Notes: generated by a model not told the origin, from the sequence alone. A stretch of 64,000 bases of DNA from Anaeramoeba flamelloides (GCA_027625915.1 JANTQA010000032.1:1612001-1676000); one strand, 5' to 3'; positions 21,963 to 35,234 are shown, counted from the stretch's first letter. Made by a program: numbers and translations.

Positions 21963-23175
21963 TTTGAAGGAACTGAGTGCAATAGAATATTTTTAAAAAT
22001 TTTAATTGAGACAAATTATTGAAAAAAGATTTTTTGGGTAAAATCTGATTTTAGAACTTTTGAAATCAAAATACCATCCACTACTCTATTTGTGGAAAGA
22101 AAACGAACCCAAAGTAAATCAGAGTTGAATATTTCATTTTTCACTTTTTCAATTCTTTCATTAAAGTTTTGATTTTATCAAATTAGATTTTGGATCTAGA
22201 ACTGTTTTTATAGGAATGTTTGAAATTAATCAAAGAGTAAACCAAAAAAATAATAAATAAACCAGATAAAGGATGTATTTTTAACAATTATTACCTTTTA
22301 GAAGACCAAACACAAATAATCACCTTTACATAAATTTGTTTAAATCCATAATGAACATAAAAAAACAAATAAAGTGTATTTTCCGAGAGTTATTTTTCTT
22401 TATATTCTTAATTAGTATGAATACAAATAATTTATTAGTTTGTATTTCTTGCCTCATAATGTTATTATTTTAAAAAACATTTTTTTAATAAATTTATTTC
22501 AAAATTCTTTTTCCAAATATTTTTATCAAAACAACACAAAACAAAGAATACTACTTTTCCAATTAAAGAAAATGAATTGAAATCTTGGAATCAAAAAACA
22601 TGTACGAAAGATTCAAACCAAAGAAAATAAAAATTTGAGTAAAAATTTCATCATTATTCAGAATTATTTTGAGTTATCAATTTAATGGAAATAAATAATT
22701 ATCATATCAAGCGAATGAAATTTAATAAATCTTTATCTCTAAATAAAAATTTAAAAAATATCATATTTTCTCTAAATCCAAACTAGAATTAGATAAATTA
22801 AATAATAAAAGTATTTATTATTCATTTTGGAAATTCTTTAGAAGTAAAAAGTAATTTATTAATCAAAAATTTTACAAATAAAATTATTTTCATCTAGCAT
22901 TAAAAACAAAATCAAATAAAGAATAAGTAATTGTATCAAAATTTACAGATAAGATCAAGAAATAAATGATTTTTATTTATTATTTCGGTGGTCAATTTTT
23001 TCATTTCTTTGATTTCTATTTTTTAATTGGTATGTAGATATATTATACCATAATACACTCTCGTCCCATATTTATTTAAGTATTAATGAATTTGGCTCAA
23101 GAAATGGGTTTCAGAATCCAGTTTTCCATAAACTAGGTGTACTCAAAATTAGTAAAATATATTACCCCCCCTTAA
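21963..23175 (-). mobile_element. TTAA-family element E, copy 1 (inverted, decayed)
   Basis: In reverse orientation it matches the E copies at 36.1 and 53.3 kb. Diagnostic blocks are AGATAAGATCAAGAAATAAATG followed by TTTTTCATTTCTTTGATTTC (about 22,945-23,020). The right end reads CCCCCCTTAA at 23,166-23,175; the left end (GAAGGAACTGAGTGCA) is a diverged form of the AAGGAAGTAAGTAC terminus. No coding frame remains. Confidence 0.65.
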
Positions 23176-23671
23176 TGAATAAAACGTTATCATTGAATAT
23201 TGGTTGTTAAAATTCTATTTTGGGAAAATTTTTAAAAGTATTTAGTATTGATAGTTTCAATTTTTTTTTTTTTTTTTTTTTTTTGCTTTTTGATAGTTTC
23301 AGAAATTAGATATTGTTAATTAAATATTAATCTTTTTTATTTTTATTTTAAAAACCTTTGAAAACACTTAAAACCTTTTATACCGATGAAATTAATTGAG
23401 GTACTCTTCAAAAATACAAAACAAAATAATTTGACTGTTTTGTCATTAATAATTAACCTCAAAAAAGTTTAAAATTATCTTTAAAGCTGCTTTATGAAAA
23501 AAAACGTTAAATTGGTTAGATACATTTTGTAGTCTAATTATTGGAATATAATTGATTATTTTTGGTAAAGTTAGGTTTTTTTTATTCATTTTTTGGTTTT
23601 TATTTTGTGTTCAACTTTAAAACCTCACTCACAAAGTTCGAAATATACATCAAAAAAGACATTTATCAATT

Positions 23672-24429
23672 TACTATTTGTTGTAAAATAAATGGAACAC
23701 AATTTTCATTTAGCTTTCAAAAAGTGTAATTTATAAATTGTATAACCATTTCAAATTTTTAATTCTTAACATCAAGCTAAATTATTAATTAACCTTTCAG
23801 AATTGCGGACTTGGAGAATTTATTTTAATTATAGGATGTGTTTGTTTTTGGAAAGCCAAATGAAAATTTTGATCTTTTTATTTTACAATTAAGGACTATT
23901 CGAATTTAATGCTCTGCGAGGGTTGGAATACCATACAGTAAATGGTTCAAATGTTTAAAAAGTTATAGGTTTTGCTGAAAGTCAAAATATTGCAATTTTT
24001 CGGATTTTAAATGTTTTCTTGAAAATTTTAAAAATATTTTGAGATCCAAAATTTAACTGAATTCCCTCAAAAAACATTGCAAATTTGAATTACTAATTTT
24101 TTGCCTATTGCTGCTGTGACTTTCCACTTTATATTAAAGTATATTGATACCACTCTACTAAACTCTTGAAATATAAATATACGAAGTGGAAAGTCACAGC
24201 AGCAATAGGTAAAAAATTAGTAATTCAAATTTGCAATGTTTTTTGAGGGAATTTAGTTAAATTTCGGATCTCAAAATATTTTTTTAATTTAAAAACAAAT
24301 CGTTAATAATTCCAAAAATTATAATATTTTGACTTTCAGAAAGACCTAAAACTTTTTAACATTTGAACCATTTACTGTATGGTATTCCAACCCTCGCAGA
24401 GCATTAAATTCGAATAGTCCTTAACAGTA
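23672..24429 (+). mobile_element. TA-flanked short element N, copy 1, interrupted by K1
   Basis: The left end TA-CTATTTGTTGTAAAATAAA and a partner AAATGAAAATTTTGATC block near 23,860 are the two halves of a foldback unit about 210 bp long. Its right terminus should read CAATTAACAG-TA. Here it is cut at its own TTAA by element K1 (23,889-24,424) and resumes as CAG-TA at 24,425-24,429. Other copies lie at 25,352, 42,223 and 42,651. Confidence 0.8.
23889..24424. mobile_element. TTAA-flanked foldback element K, copy 1
   Basis: A 536 bp hairpin with arms of about 240 bases. The left arm starts TTAAGGACTATTCGAATTTA and the right arm ends with its reverse complement at 24,424. Arms stay paired through GCTCTGCGAGGGTTGGAATA and GTGACTTTCCACTT, leaving a loop of about 60 bases. 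TTAA flanks both sides. The arms match at a high level, suggesting a fairly young insertion. It carries no gene. Confidence 0.92.
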
Positions 24430-24942
24430 TTTGATAAATTAATTTGGTTATTTGTAATTAAGTACTAATTACCTTGTAACATTCAATAATTTTCCAAGAG
24501 AATTCAGAATACTTTTAATTAGTTCTCGATAGGAAGTGGGTGTATTTAGAATAGAACATAAAATCAAAAAAATCTACTGGATTGTTTTCAAAATTAATTA
24601 ATTTTGATCTGTTAGATAAAGGATCTTATTAAACCTCAACCAAAATAAAAGGGAAGGGCATTTGTTATGTAGCTGAAGAATTAGTTTGGAACATGCCTCC
24701 TTAAAATCTGAATAGAATAATTAATTTCAAAACTCAACAAATCAATTGTTCTTTGCTAAAACAAACATTTTCCAAACACTGGTTATTTTGGGTTCACTAA
24801 CTTTTGAAAAAAAGCCATAATCTGAAAAAATAGATCGAAATGAAAAATTAAATTGTTAAACAAGATTTTTGATTTGTCTCCATTAGAATAATTCGACTGT
24901 TTTATTTTTTTGTTTTTAACTTTGAAAAATTTCAGAAATTTT

Positions 24943-27900
24943 ATGTGTAACTCTTTAAAACAGAACACTTTTCGAACAAATTTTTTCAGGACAACCTCAA
25001 CTTTCTCTCCCTTTTCCCCTTTTTACCTTTTTTTCTTTTTTTTTCATTTTTTTTTTTCACATAAAAGCGCTTATTGAAAAACAACAAACGAGACTTCATG
25101 TGGTTGCGTGGATGAGAAAAATTCTTGATAAAAAGATCCCTACACAGCCCAAATTTTCCGAATTTGTATGCTATTGTTGTATGGTTTTTAACAAAATTAA
25201 ATCGGGATCAATTAAACAACCTGAAAAGTAATTTTTTTTTGCTTTAATTTTTTTTTTTCTCTTTTTTATTTGTTGGCAAAAGGATCTTAAACATTTTCAA
25301 GCAAAAACAAAATGTTTAAAATTGCTTTTTACTTGTTTACAATGAACTAAATACTGGTTGTTGAAAAATAACTGAAACAAAAATTTTCATCTAACTTTCC
25401 CAAAAAATTGTTTCAAAGATCAAAGTCAAATTCTGCGTTTTGATTTCAACAAACCTGCTTTGTTATTGTTCTCCTTTTAGAATTTAGATCTTTTGTGATT
25501 TCTTTTAAATCTTCCTTTCTTTCTTACATTTTTTTTGAAAAGCTTCATAAAAATTTTGTTCAATTTATTTTTCAATTAACGGTATGACTGATTTCTGAAA
25601 ACTAAGTCAGCCCCTTCAAATAATTATTTATGTTTAATTGTTCTTAAAAATTACTGTAAGTCTTGCACGATCTAATGGATCTTTTCAAGATCCATGACTT
25701 GTAAATAAGTGAAATGGATTTAGTAAATGATGTGAAACATAGCACAAAATGTTATGAATCTATCAACTCTTAATAACTTTCAAATTTAAAGGCAATTTAT
25801 GCTTATTTAATCAACACACCTCAAAACTTTTTTCGCTTCACTCCCTAATGATTATAATCACCAAAACACTGTCGATTTCCAACAAAAACAGCATTACATT
25901 TAGAAAATGGATTGAGTAAATGAAATGGACAGGTCTCTGTTCATTTCAAATTTATTAGCAAAAGGAAAAACTAAAGAATGGGAAAAAAAGCCCAACACGA
26001 TTTTTAATTGGAAACATTACTAGAGCCAGTTAATCAAAAGTAAGATCAATTAATAAATGAATAAAATAAAAAAAAAGGAGAAAATGAAGGATTAAATACA
26101 ATAACAGTTTTTCTAATACTAGCTTTTGGTATGGGTTTTTCTTTGATTGACCTTTTATTAAAGATTTGATGAAAATATTGACCATTTTTGAGATCTCCAA
26201 AATCACACTAACTTATGGGATTCCGATAAAAAAGGAGCCATGAATTGTAATTGTTGATTTGAATGAAAATAATATAATGAATTATTCTTTGAAGTTGATT
26301 TGTTTCTTCTTTTAATTGAGTTTACTTTTCATTTTCAGGTTCTAATAATGTTTTCAATTAAAAATCGTGTTGAATTTTTTTTTTTCCTTGTCGAACTTTT
26401 TTTCCTTGTTTCACATTTTTTCCCAAACGATAAAATAAAAAAAAAAAAAACTGAAAAATTAATGATTGAATTTGAAGTCAAAAAGTAGGTCCACTTATTT
26501 TTTAAAAAAATAGTTATTCAGAAGTTATCTGCTTTTAAATCTTTGAAAAGAACCAATCTATTGATTGAAAATTTTAAAATAATTGTTCTTAAGGGATTAG
26601 CGTCACCATAGATTTCTCTATAATCAAAGTATGTTGTAATTCGGTGTAAATGATATTAGTGCACCGGGCTCAAATAGTTTCTGTGACTCTAAAAAATCTA
26701 TTATAAATCTTATTGCACAATAAATTCTTACATTTTTTACTTAATGATCACAATTAAAAAAGTTTCATTTTGAAAATATTTTTTTTAATTCCTTTTCCAA
26801 ATCTAAAAATAGAAACCCAAAATACAGTATTCTGGTATTTAATAATTTAGATCTAGAACTTCCAAAAGTAACTATTTTTATAATTTTTGAATTTCAAAGA
26901 TTAACTCAATAATCATCAACATAAGAGCACAAAGACAGATTAGTTTTGTTTGCTTTTGATAAAGCTACTTGTAGCATCAATATATTTCCATGATTTGAGA
27001 AATAATTTGTCAAAAAAATTTATTGGTTAATTATTTAATTTTTAAAAAAAAATAGAATTTTTTACTAACTAATCTACATTTCGCCACAAATTTAAGAAAG
27101 GTATTTTGAGACTTTTTAGTCTGAATATCGATAATTCAACCTTTAAATTTATGGCGAAATGCAGATTTTTTTCTGAAATTTTTAGGGTTTTTTACTAATA
27201 CATAGATCATTTTTAATTGATGAGATCAACAAATATTACTACTTGACTAATCGATTTTTTAGAGACATTTGAACCATGTAGCACTAATGTGGTTAGGTCC
27301 AATAACAACATACTTTGTTCCTAGGCTTCTCCTTGGTAGACGCTAACCCCTTAAAATAAAATTTTTTATTCTAAATTCCAATTTATTTCCGAAAAGACTA
27401 TTATACAAACATTCTAAAAATAATTTCTTTATGAATAATATTTTGTAATTCAAATATAATTGTTTTAAAAAAAGTTAAACCATCTTTCTCGTAATTTGTA
27501 AAAAGTAACAACCTAAGGTTTTACAAAATATCCATAAAAATGTTTCTAAAATTGAAAACTTTAGGTTTAAATAAACCCCAATTCAAAATTTTTAACACAT
27601 CAAAATTCTATTTTTAAAAAAAATATCTTATTTAATCAATTCTTAAAGAAATACCAAATTAGAAACATTCACTAATTAAAATGTTAATAATTGTTTATAA
27701 ATTACAATATCCACAAAACAAAAAATAAATAATTATCAATACTATTATATTATCAATGTGTCGAAAATTTTGGAGAGAGCAAAAACAAATAAAAAAATAC
27801 ATGGTAAATTTGTAAAAATTCTAATAGCAATTATTGATCGATCAAATTGTTTGATACCATCAACTAATTTTATTCAAGTTCTTCTATTTTGAACAACTCA

Positions 27901-28601
27901 ACTTTAACATAATATCAATCTGTTGAAAAAAATTTTCGATCGAACTAAACAGATTACGTAATTCAAAAAATGAAATGAAAATAAAAAACTAAAAGATGAA
28001 AAAACGATTTTGCTATTTTTTAGAAAAATCAAAATTTATTTCCAATTTTCATGAAATTGTATTATTGTGATTGTTTGAACTGTTTTAACTGTGTGGAAAA
28101 TTTTGAATTTTAGTTTAGTTCATTCATGACAAAGCTTTTCTCTACAAGTTGTTAAAAAAACTATAATAAGTTGATTTTATTGAAATTTGATAGTAATTCG
28201 AAATTTAATTCTTCGGGTTAATTTGAAATTACTAAAAACAAAAAAACTCTCAAAATAGAGAAATCATTTTTTACACTTTTGTATCGATAAAAAGGTTTGG
28301 CAATGAAAGTACAACAATTTTTTTGATGAAGAACCATTAAAAATTTTAGTTTTCACTTTTTGGAAATAACTATCATAAAATTAAATATTTTTATTTAGCA
28401 TATTAACTACACTCAAATTATTCATTTTTAAAAAATATATTTAGTGTTTTACAAAAAATTTTTGATATTTTTATTTTTAGGATATCCAAAAAATCCAAAT
28501 CAAATTCATCCAAAAAAAAAAAAAAATTCGTAAAACAGATAACATGTTTATTAATAATTCAAAGAATATATTAATGAAAAATATGTTTTATTCATATGAA
28601 C

Positions 28602-28645
<44 letters not shown>

Positions 28646-31475
28646 CTTTATTGTTTTTATTTGGAAATAATCACCTTGTTATGATTCAATTTTGACCTGG
28701 AAGAACGAAAAAATGATATTGTTCGAAGTAATATAAAATGATATTAATTGTTGTTCTAGGAAATCCACAATAGCACTTTAGCAATATCATTTTTTGTATC
28801 AGGAAGGGAATTCAAAATGAGGAATTATAACTGGTGATTGTTGAACAAATGAAACAATATGAGGTGATATTTATTTTTTGAAACTCAGGATCTAACTCTA
28901 CACAATAAAGAACAAACAAATAACAAACAAAAAATAAATTTAAAAAAATTTGTTATATTTTAAATGATACTTTGTCGAACTTGCTCTTCAAAAAATCTTT
29001 TTCTCCCAATGGAGTTAACGAAAACATTGAAGTTAAATTTTACTTTTTTCCCATTGAAGACAAAATTTGGTTTAAATTTCCCAGAGACAAACTAGATCAT
29101 TCAATTTTTCAATGAGTCTCTATTTCCTCTTTTATTCCGCCTTTGCTAAGAAATATCCCAAAAAGATCAAATATAAAATCTCGCATATATGCCAAGTATT
29201 CATAACTATGAAGTATTTTGAAAATTCCTATAAAATTTCTTGACTTTGCATAGTAAAAAAAAATATTTTTTTTATTTTTTAATTTTTTTTTGAAAATATG
29301 ATCATTTATTTTTTTCACCTTTCCAAAACCTTTTATAAATGGTCTCTTCTCTTTTCTTCGAGAAAAGAAGAAAAAAGAGAACAAACAAATTTTTTTTTTA
29401 AAAAATGAGATTGATTTCTTCAAAAAGAGAGAAAAACGTTGTTTGGTTTTTAGACATTGTTTTTAAACAAAGAAAGGGAATTCGTTTGATTTCCAAACAG
29501 TACGGGAAAGTTGATGGACTTTTTTCTTTGTCGTCTATTGATCAAATAATTGAGTGACTTGAATCAAATTAATTTTCCAATGTCGTAAATCCTTGAGCGC
29601 AGCAAACCTTATGGGATTTATGAGATTAAAAATTGGCAAAATAAATTGGTTAAACTCTTTTAAAATAACTTTAAATAACATTTTTAAAGTGGAATTTAAT
29701 CGTAAAATACTTCTTATTTTACCCAAATTCAATTCGAAATTAGAAGATTAGAAAATTTTCAAACTTTTCCTAATAACTAAAGGATTTCCCAAAATCTTTC
29801 CACAGTGACTATAATACTACCCTAAACTTTTTTGTGAAACAATCACTTTCTTATCAGTACTTGTCTGGAATTATATAGTTGTAATTTTTACAAATAAAAA
29901 GTTTGAGATAAAAAAAAAATATATAGAATTTTTATTAAAAAACACTTTTTTATGAAAAATTCACAATATGATCAAAAACCGGCAACAAGAAAATAAATAA
30001 ATAATAATAAAAAAAGAATTAATTTTAATAATATTTCATATTTTTCCTCAAATATATATCTATAAAAAAACAATTTCTTAATTATTATAGTAATTCCTTC
30101 GACACAAACTTAAAATTATTAATTGATTTTAGTAAAAATTTTGGAATTCAAGAAAAGTTTTTGTTCAATATTGATAATTATTTAAAATCCCCACAATATT
30201 ATCCAATTTCAAAATTAATGGAATCCATTGGTAAATTATGTGATTCGAAGGGCATCGAAATTGCAAGCTATTCAAAAACAAAACCAATCCAAGTGGCTAT
30301 TGTGCATCAGGATATGACTAAAAAGGAAAAAAGAAAATCCATTAGTGATATTAGTTCACTTTCATCCTATTTAAACAATTCAGAAATTATGAATAAAAAA
30401 AAATCAAGTACCTCTAGTAGTAATAATAATAATAATAATAATAAAAATAAAAAAAATCCTATTGTTATAAATGAGCAAAAATTTAATTATGAATTAAATA
30501 AAATTCAAAAATTGTTTGCACAAGGACAAACAGAATTTGTGTTAAGGTTGGTTTCGAGTAACTTTATTAATGAAAAAGATATTCAAATAATTTTGACTCT
30601 TCAAGATTGTAGAATAATTATCTGCACAATAAATAAAAAGAAAATTTATTTTTCAAGAAATTTTTCAAATCTTAATATTATTATTAGAGAGATAAAAAAT
30701 GATGGTAATGAAAACAAAAATCAATTCCTTATTCGGTTTACAGAATTGGAAGATAATAGTGAGCTCTCGACATTTTCGATGGGATCAACAATTTCATTAA
30801 TGAAAGATAAAGAAGAAAATAATGAATTGAATTATCCACAATTTTTTGAAAGGGTGATTGAATTTGAATTTGAGCTGCCAACAAGTCAAGAAAAAAAAAT
30901 CTTAATAAAATTAATTCAAATGTATTCAACGTATTTTAGTAGTTCTGTTGAATCTTCACTGGTACGAGGCAATATACTGGGTTATAAAGAAGAAATTCTC
31001 GCCATATCTCTTCGTTGTTTTTTTAAACGTTCGGCTCAGTTTCGAATTTATATAATTGATTCAAATCAAAAATTGCAAAAGGCGATATTACAATTTAATT
31101 ATGAAAAGTTAACTTTAGATTCTGAAATGGAAAATAGACAAATCACCTTTTTTTGGGATGAAGTTACTATCAAAGCATTAATCCAAAACAATAAAAATCA
31201 AAAATTTTTAGAATTGATAATTAATGAATTAAATAAGGAAACAAAATCAATAAGAATTTTTAGTAAAAGGAAAATGTGCATAGATTTAATTAAAAAATGT
31301 ATTTTAGTGTTTAATTCAAATTCTACAGTATTATTATCTCAAAATAATGATAGCAATCATAATGTTCAAAATCAAAAGAGTAAAAGTCAATATGATCATT
31401 TAGAAAAAATAAATAATAATATTAAAATTGATACCAAAAAAAAGAACAAGAAAAATAATAAATATAAATTGAAAT

Positions 31476-31516
<41 letters not shown>

Positions 31517-34500
31517 CATAATAATAATAATAATAATAATGAAATTAAAATCATGAATAGATTAAATAATGATTCATTAAAAAGAATAATAAATTTAATA
31601 AACAATCCAATTGTAAATTATTATAAAGATTTTGATCAATTTATTTCTCAACAACAGAGATTTATAACAGCAAGTTATGATCATTATGGTAATTGTAAAA
31701 TTCTTCAAGAAATTGATTATTATCTGGAATATCAACAGTTAATTAAAAAAAACATTTTATATTTTAAAAAAAGTTATAATAAATATTTAAAAAAATTGGA
31801 TTCCAAAATAGCAAATTATTTAAAAATAGGTTTGGCAAAATTTAAAATGATCCAAATAGTTATTGATAATTTAAAAATTAACAAAAGACAAATCATATTT
31901 CAAATGAACAATATAGGAATTAAAATTATTTTTGATAATGAAATAGTTTTTCAAGAAAATTATTCCAAAATTGAATTTTTCTTTTTGCATTCACAAAACG
32001 AAAAAAAATTTATTTTCTTGACCCAAGACGGTAAAAGGTTTCAATTTATTTGCGATTCATCAGATAACAGAACTTTAATATATAATATTTTCTTATTATT
32101 TAAGCAAATATCTTCCAATCCGAATTTAATTTTAAATATAAAAACTCTTTTCTTATTACCGAGAATTGGGATTTCCTATAATTTTGATAAACAACAACCA
32201 CCATCACATAATAAGAATAATTATGTTAATAATGGTGGTAGTGGTGATGGTGGTGGTGGTGATGATGATAATAAGAACAAAAATAACAAGAATCAAAATA
32301 AAAATAAAAATAAAGTGTATCAGAAGAAAGATAATTCAATTTTTAATTATCAAGAAAAGGAAACAAGAAACCGTGGGTTGGATATGATCCATAATGACGA
32401 AGCAATTCGCTATCAATTAACATTGTATAATACGTTTGAAAGATATGAAGGCATAGTTTCAATATTTTTATTTGAAGATCATTTTGAAATTAAATGTCAA
32501 AAATTTAATTTATCTAGATACTATTCGCCTTACTGTTATTGCGAATTTGCTATTAATGATCCTTCATTTTTCAGGTTTCGAATCGATGAAAATTATTTTT
32601 TAACTCTAGGATTTATTCGGGAGGAAACTAAAAAATCCTTTTTAAAGGATTTTAAAAAGTTAAAGCAATTGTCCATTCATAATATTATGGGTACTTCCGC
32701 TCAATACGAGGTTTCGATTTTAAATGAAAACAATAAACCAGTTGATTCAATATTAATTGTTAATCAACAATCTTTAGATTTCATTTATAATTATAAAAAC
32801 ATTCAAAAAAATTATTTTTCAATAAATTATAAATTAATTTGTTCAATTAAAAATTCTTCAATTAATGAAAATTTAATTTATTTAAAATTACAAAACGGTT
32901 CGTTAAGATTACAATTTAATAACAAAATCCAAATTGATCAATTTTTGATTTCTTTTCATAATTATTGGTATGGGATATTATCAAATTCAATTGGGTTGCC
33001 ATTAAGTGTTTTCGATGTGTATCTAGAGCAAATCGGTAATGATGCGAACATTAAGATTAAGAATAAGAATAAGAACGGTGATGTTCAATTAGTTAAAGTA
33101 TTTTTAACTAATGAACGGTTAACAATAGGCTTTTTAAAAAATAATAATACTAATAAAATTATTAAAGTCTCTCAATATAATACAAAAAATTCAAGACTAG
33201 AAAATTTGAAAAAAAATAAAACCAAAATTCAAATATTTTTTTCCAATAATTTAAAGATCATTTTTAAATTTGATACAAAAAAGGAAAAAAAAAATTTTGA
33301 AAAAAAGTATAAAAAATTATGTCAATCAAAAATCCAAATAATTAAACCACCAATAAATTTTGATTCAACAGTCAATAATTTTCTACCTGATTCTTATAGA
33401 ATTATTTTTGTTAATAAAAAATATAAAAAATCCTTTTTGGAAGGGGTTATTCAATTATCTGTGCAAGCAATTCGAATTGTTCCATTTAGCCACTTTGTTA
33501 AACAAAAAATATTTGATTTAAATGATATATATATTGAATTGTGTCCAATTAATTCAAATTGTTGTAAATTGATTGTAAAGGGGCAAAAAATTCAAAACAA
33601 TGATTTGATTGATCATAAATTAACAAATAATAACAATAGTGATAATGATGATAATGATAATGATGACGATAATGAGGATGATGAAGTTGAATTAAGATTT
33701 ATGTTTAATGAATCACAACAGAAATGTAGATTTTTATATCAATTAAATGTATTTAAAAACCTTAACAATGAAAATTCTAAGCCAGATAAACCGTTTTTAA
33801 ATGGGCTGTGCTATTATCTGATTATTTTAAACAAAAAATTAATTTCTACTAATAAATATTTAAATATAAATTTTTATAATCATATTATTCAATTTATCAA
33901 GGAAAGGAAAATCTATAACATTTCTTATAATACTGTTGAAATTATTTTATGTGAGGAATCGCCTTTAATTTGTAAACTTAATTTGTTAAAAAATGATAAA
34001 CAAATAATTGTACAATTTCCAGATCTTGAATTATTAAAAGAATTTATCAAAATGTTTAATTATTTAAAATTATTAAATACTATTGAAATAATTCCTCAAA
34101 GTTTTATACAATATAACACGATTCAATATAATATTAACAACAACAATAATAATAATAAGAGACTAAAGAAATTTAAAAAAAATCCAAAGGTTTCTTTTCA
34201 TATTGAATATTTTAAAAATAATGGTGATATATTAAATTCTCTTGGAAAGGGTTGGTTGATAAATGATATTCAAAATAAGGCAATTATTTTATTAAATTAT
34301 CTGGGAAAAAATTTAATATTTTTTAAATTCCAGCATTTGTTTTTCAATATCGAAACTTTCCATAGCAATATGATTTCCATTTTGTGTTCGCAATTAAAAG
34401 AAAAGGTTTTTATAAAATCGTTAAATAAAGATAAGCATAAACAATTATTGAATATTCTAGATAATTGGAAAAAGGAATTTTTTAAAAAAATTCTATTAGA

Positions 34501-34951
34501 AAATGATTTGAGAAATAATCAAATTAATTTAATTTCAACAATAAATCAAGAAAAGAAAAAGCGAGTAAAAAAAAAAATGAAAAGGGCAATCAAGATCAAA
34601 AAAAGACCTCTTTTTTCCTTTGAGAAAATAATTAAAATGGAAAATAATAAAAGGTCCTTTCAAGTGAAATGGTTAAATAATAATAAAATAATATCTAATG
34701 GGGAAATTGAATTAAATTTTAAAAAAAATTATGTTCTTTTATATAACTTCAATGATAAAAATAAAACAATCAAATTTAAAATTACACCAAAAAAAACTCA
34801 ACTATTGTTCCATTTAAATGAAAAAAATAGAGGCAAGTTTAAAGCTAACAAGATCGATTATCGTTTCTTATTGGATTCTCAACATGAAAAATTGCTTTTG
34901 AAAAACAAATGGTTAAAATTATTAAAATATCGATCAAATAAAAAAAAATAA
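24943..34951 (+). CDS. Large CH-domain protein, probably with PH-like repeats
   Basis: Coding exons are 25068-25227 and 30091-34951, joined by a phase-2 intron of 4.86 kb (donor GTAATT, acceptor TTATAG). A four-base first coding exon at 24943-24946 (ATG-T, donor GTAACT) would be in phase with the acceptor at 25067 and give MSLIEKQQTRLH, but this start is tentative. The joined N-terminus is a calponin-homology domain: VVAWMRKILDKKIP, KFSEFVCYCCMVFNKIK, then NLKLLIDFSKNFGIQEKFLF and MESIGKLCDSKGI, the usual order of a type-3 CH domain. CH domains bind actin or act in signalling. The other roughly 1500 residues are not recognised. They hold Asn-rich linkers and repeated beta-strand patterns ending in an aromatic-rich helix (for example QFLISFHNYWYGI), as in PH-like folds, which I only suggest. 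The final stop is TAA at 34949. Confidence 0.85.
25352..25584 (+). mobile_element. TA-flanked short element N, copy 4
   Basis: The left end is TA-CTGGTTGTTGAAAAATAA followed by AAATTTTCATCTAACTTTCC. The right end has GAAAAGCTTCATAAAAATTT, then TTTTTCAATTAACGG-TA. Length (about 230 bp) and TIR fit copies N1-N3. It lies in the CH-gene intron. Confidence 0.75.
26000..26480 (+). repeat. Repeat family H, copy 1
   Basis: It is similar to 55,740-56,150 in the same orientation. Shared blocks are TTCTTTTAATTGAGTTTAC/TTCTTTTAAATTTATTTTGC followed by TTTTCAGGTTCTA/TTTTCAGGCTCTA, and TTTGATTGACC/TTTGATTGATC. Ends are not defined. Confidence 0.55.
26589..27354 (+). mobile_element. TTAA-flanked element G, copy 2
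   Basis: A 766 bp element with clean ends. The left is TTAAGGGATTAGCGTCACCA and the right is TGGTAGACGCTAACCCCTTAA minus its last base count (TGGTAGACGCTAACCCC then TTAA at 27,351-27,354). The TIR is about 20 bases with a TTAA flank on each side. It has no coding capacity. Confidence 0.85.
27545..28135 (+). repeat. Repeat family J, copy 3 (partial)
   Basis: It matches the 61.3-61.7 kb half of J1 and, inverted, the 12.3-12.87 kb half of J2. Shared blocks are TTATTGATCGATCAAATTGT, AAATTTTGGAGAGAGC and AACTGTGTGGAAAATTTTGA. It lacks the second half of the family sequence. Confidence 0.7.
28605..28641. repeat. AT dinucleotide microsatellite
   Basis: About 18 AT units lie just before the start of repeat S1 within the CH-gene intron. 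Confidence 0.95.
28643..29935 (+). repeat. Repeat family S, copy 1 (long, inverted relative to copy 2)
   Basis: About 1.29 kb match 43,980-45,258 in reverse complement. The start (28,670-28,846) is itself a decayed palindrome with ATCACCTTGTTATG at its outer end. The far half carries GATTTCCAAACAGTACGGG, GTCGTCTATTGATCAAATAA and CCACAGTGACTATAATACTA, also found in copy 2. On the minus strand at 29,732-29,535 a frame ending LRHWKINLIQVTQLFDQ and a stop is partly conserved in copy 2, which hints at old coding sequence. Confidence 0.8.
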
Positions 34952-35234
34952 TTTTTTAGCGTTTAAAGATTAATTTTTTATTTCAAAATGAAAAATTTTA
35001 AAATAAATATAGTAATTTTTTTTTTTTATTTTTAAAAAATATTAACTATTTTTTGGTCACATAAATTTTATTCTTTTTGATTATTAATTTTCTTTTTTTA
35101 TTATTATATCTAAATTTTTAATGTATTTTATGAAAAGTATTTTTGATAAATATTAATTGTTTTTTTAATCTTTTTTTTTTAGGAAAAAAAAAAAATAAAA
35201 AAATATATATATCTCATTATTATTACTATCGAGG

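Larger units (their letters stand above)
20643..24942. other. Intergenic transposon-rich region
   Basis: No host gene was found. It contains TTAA element G1, a T22-G11 homopolymer junction at 21,875-21,907, the inverted E element (21,963-23,175), and the TA element N1 interrupted by foldback K1. The stretch 24,430-24,940 leads to the probable start of the CH-domain gene. Confidence 0.75.
25228..30090 (+). other. 4.86 kb intron splitting the CH domain
   Basis: The intron holds element N4 (25,352-25,584), repeat H1 (26,000-26,480), element G2 (26,589-27,354), J3 (27,545-28,135), an AT dinucleotide run (28,605-28,641) and repeat S1 (28,643-29,935). Little remains beyond the splice sites and spacers. 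Short frames within it are not supported as genes. Confidence 0.85.

Noticed and set aside
29109-29732. Minus-strand frames of 104 and 65 codons
   Set aside because: They lie within repeat S; the second is partly kept in the other copy and is noted there, but neither is a recognisable gene.
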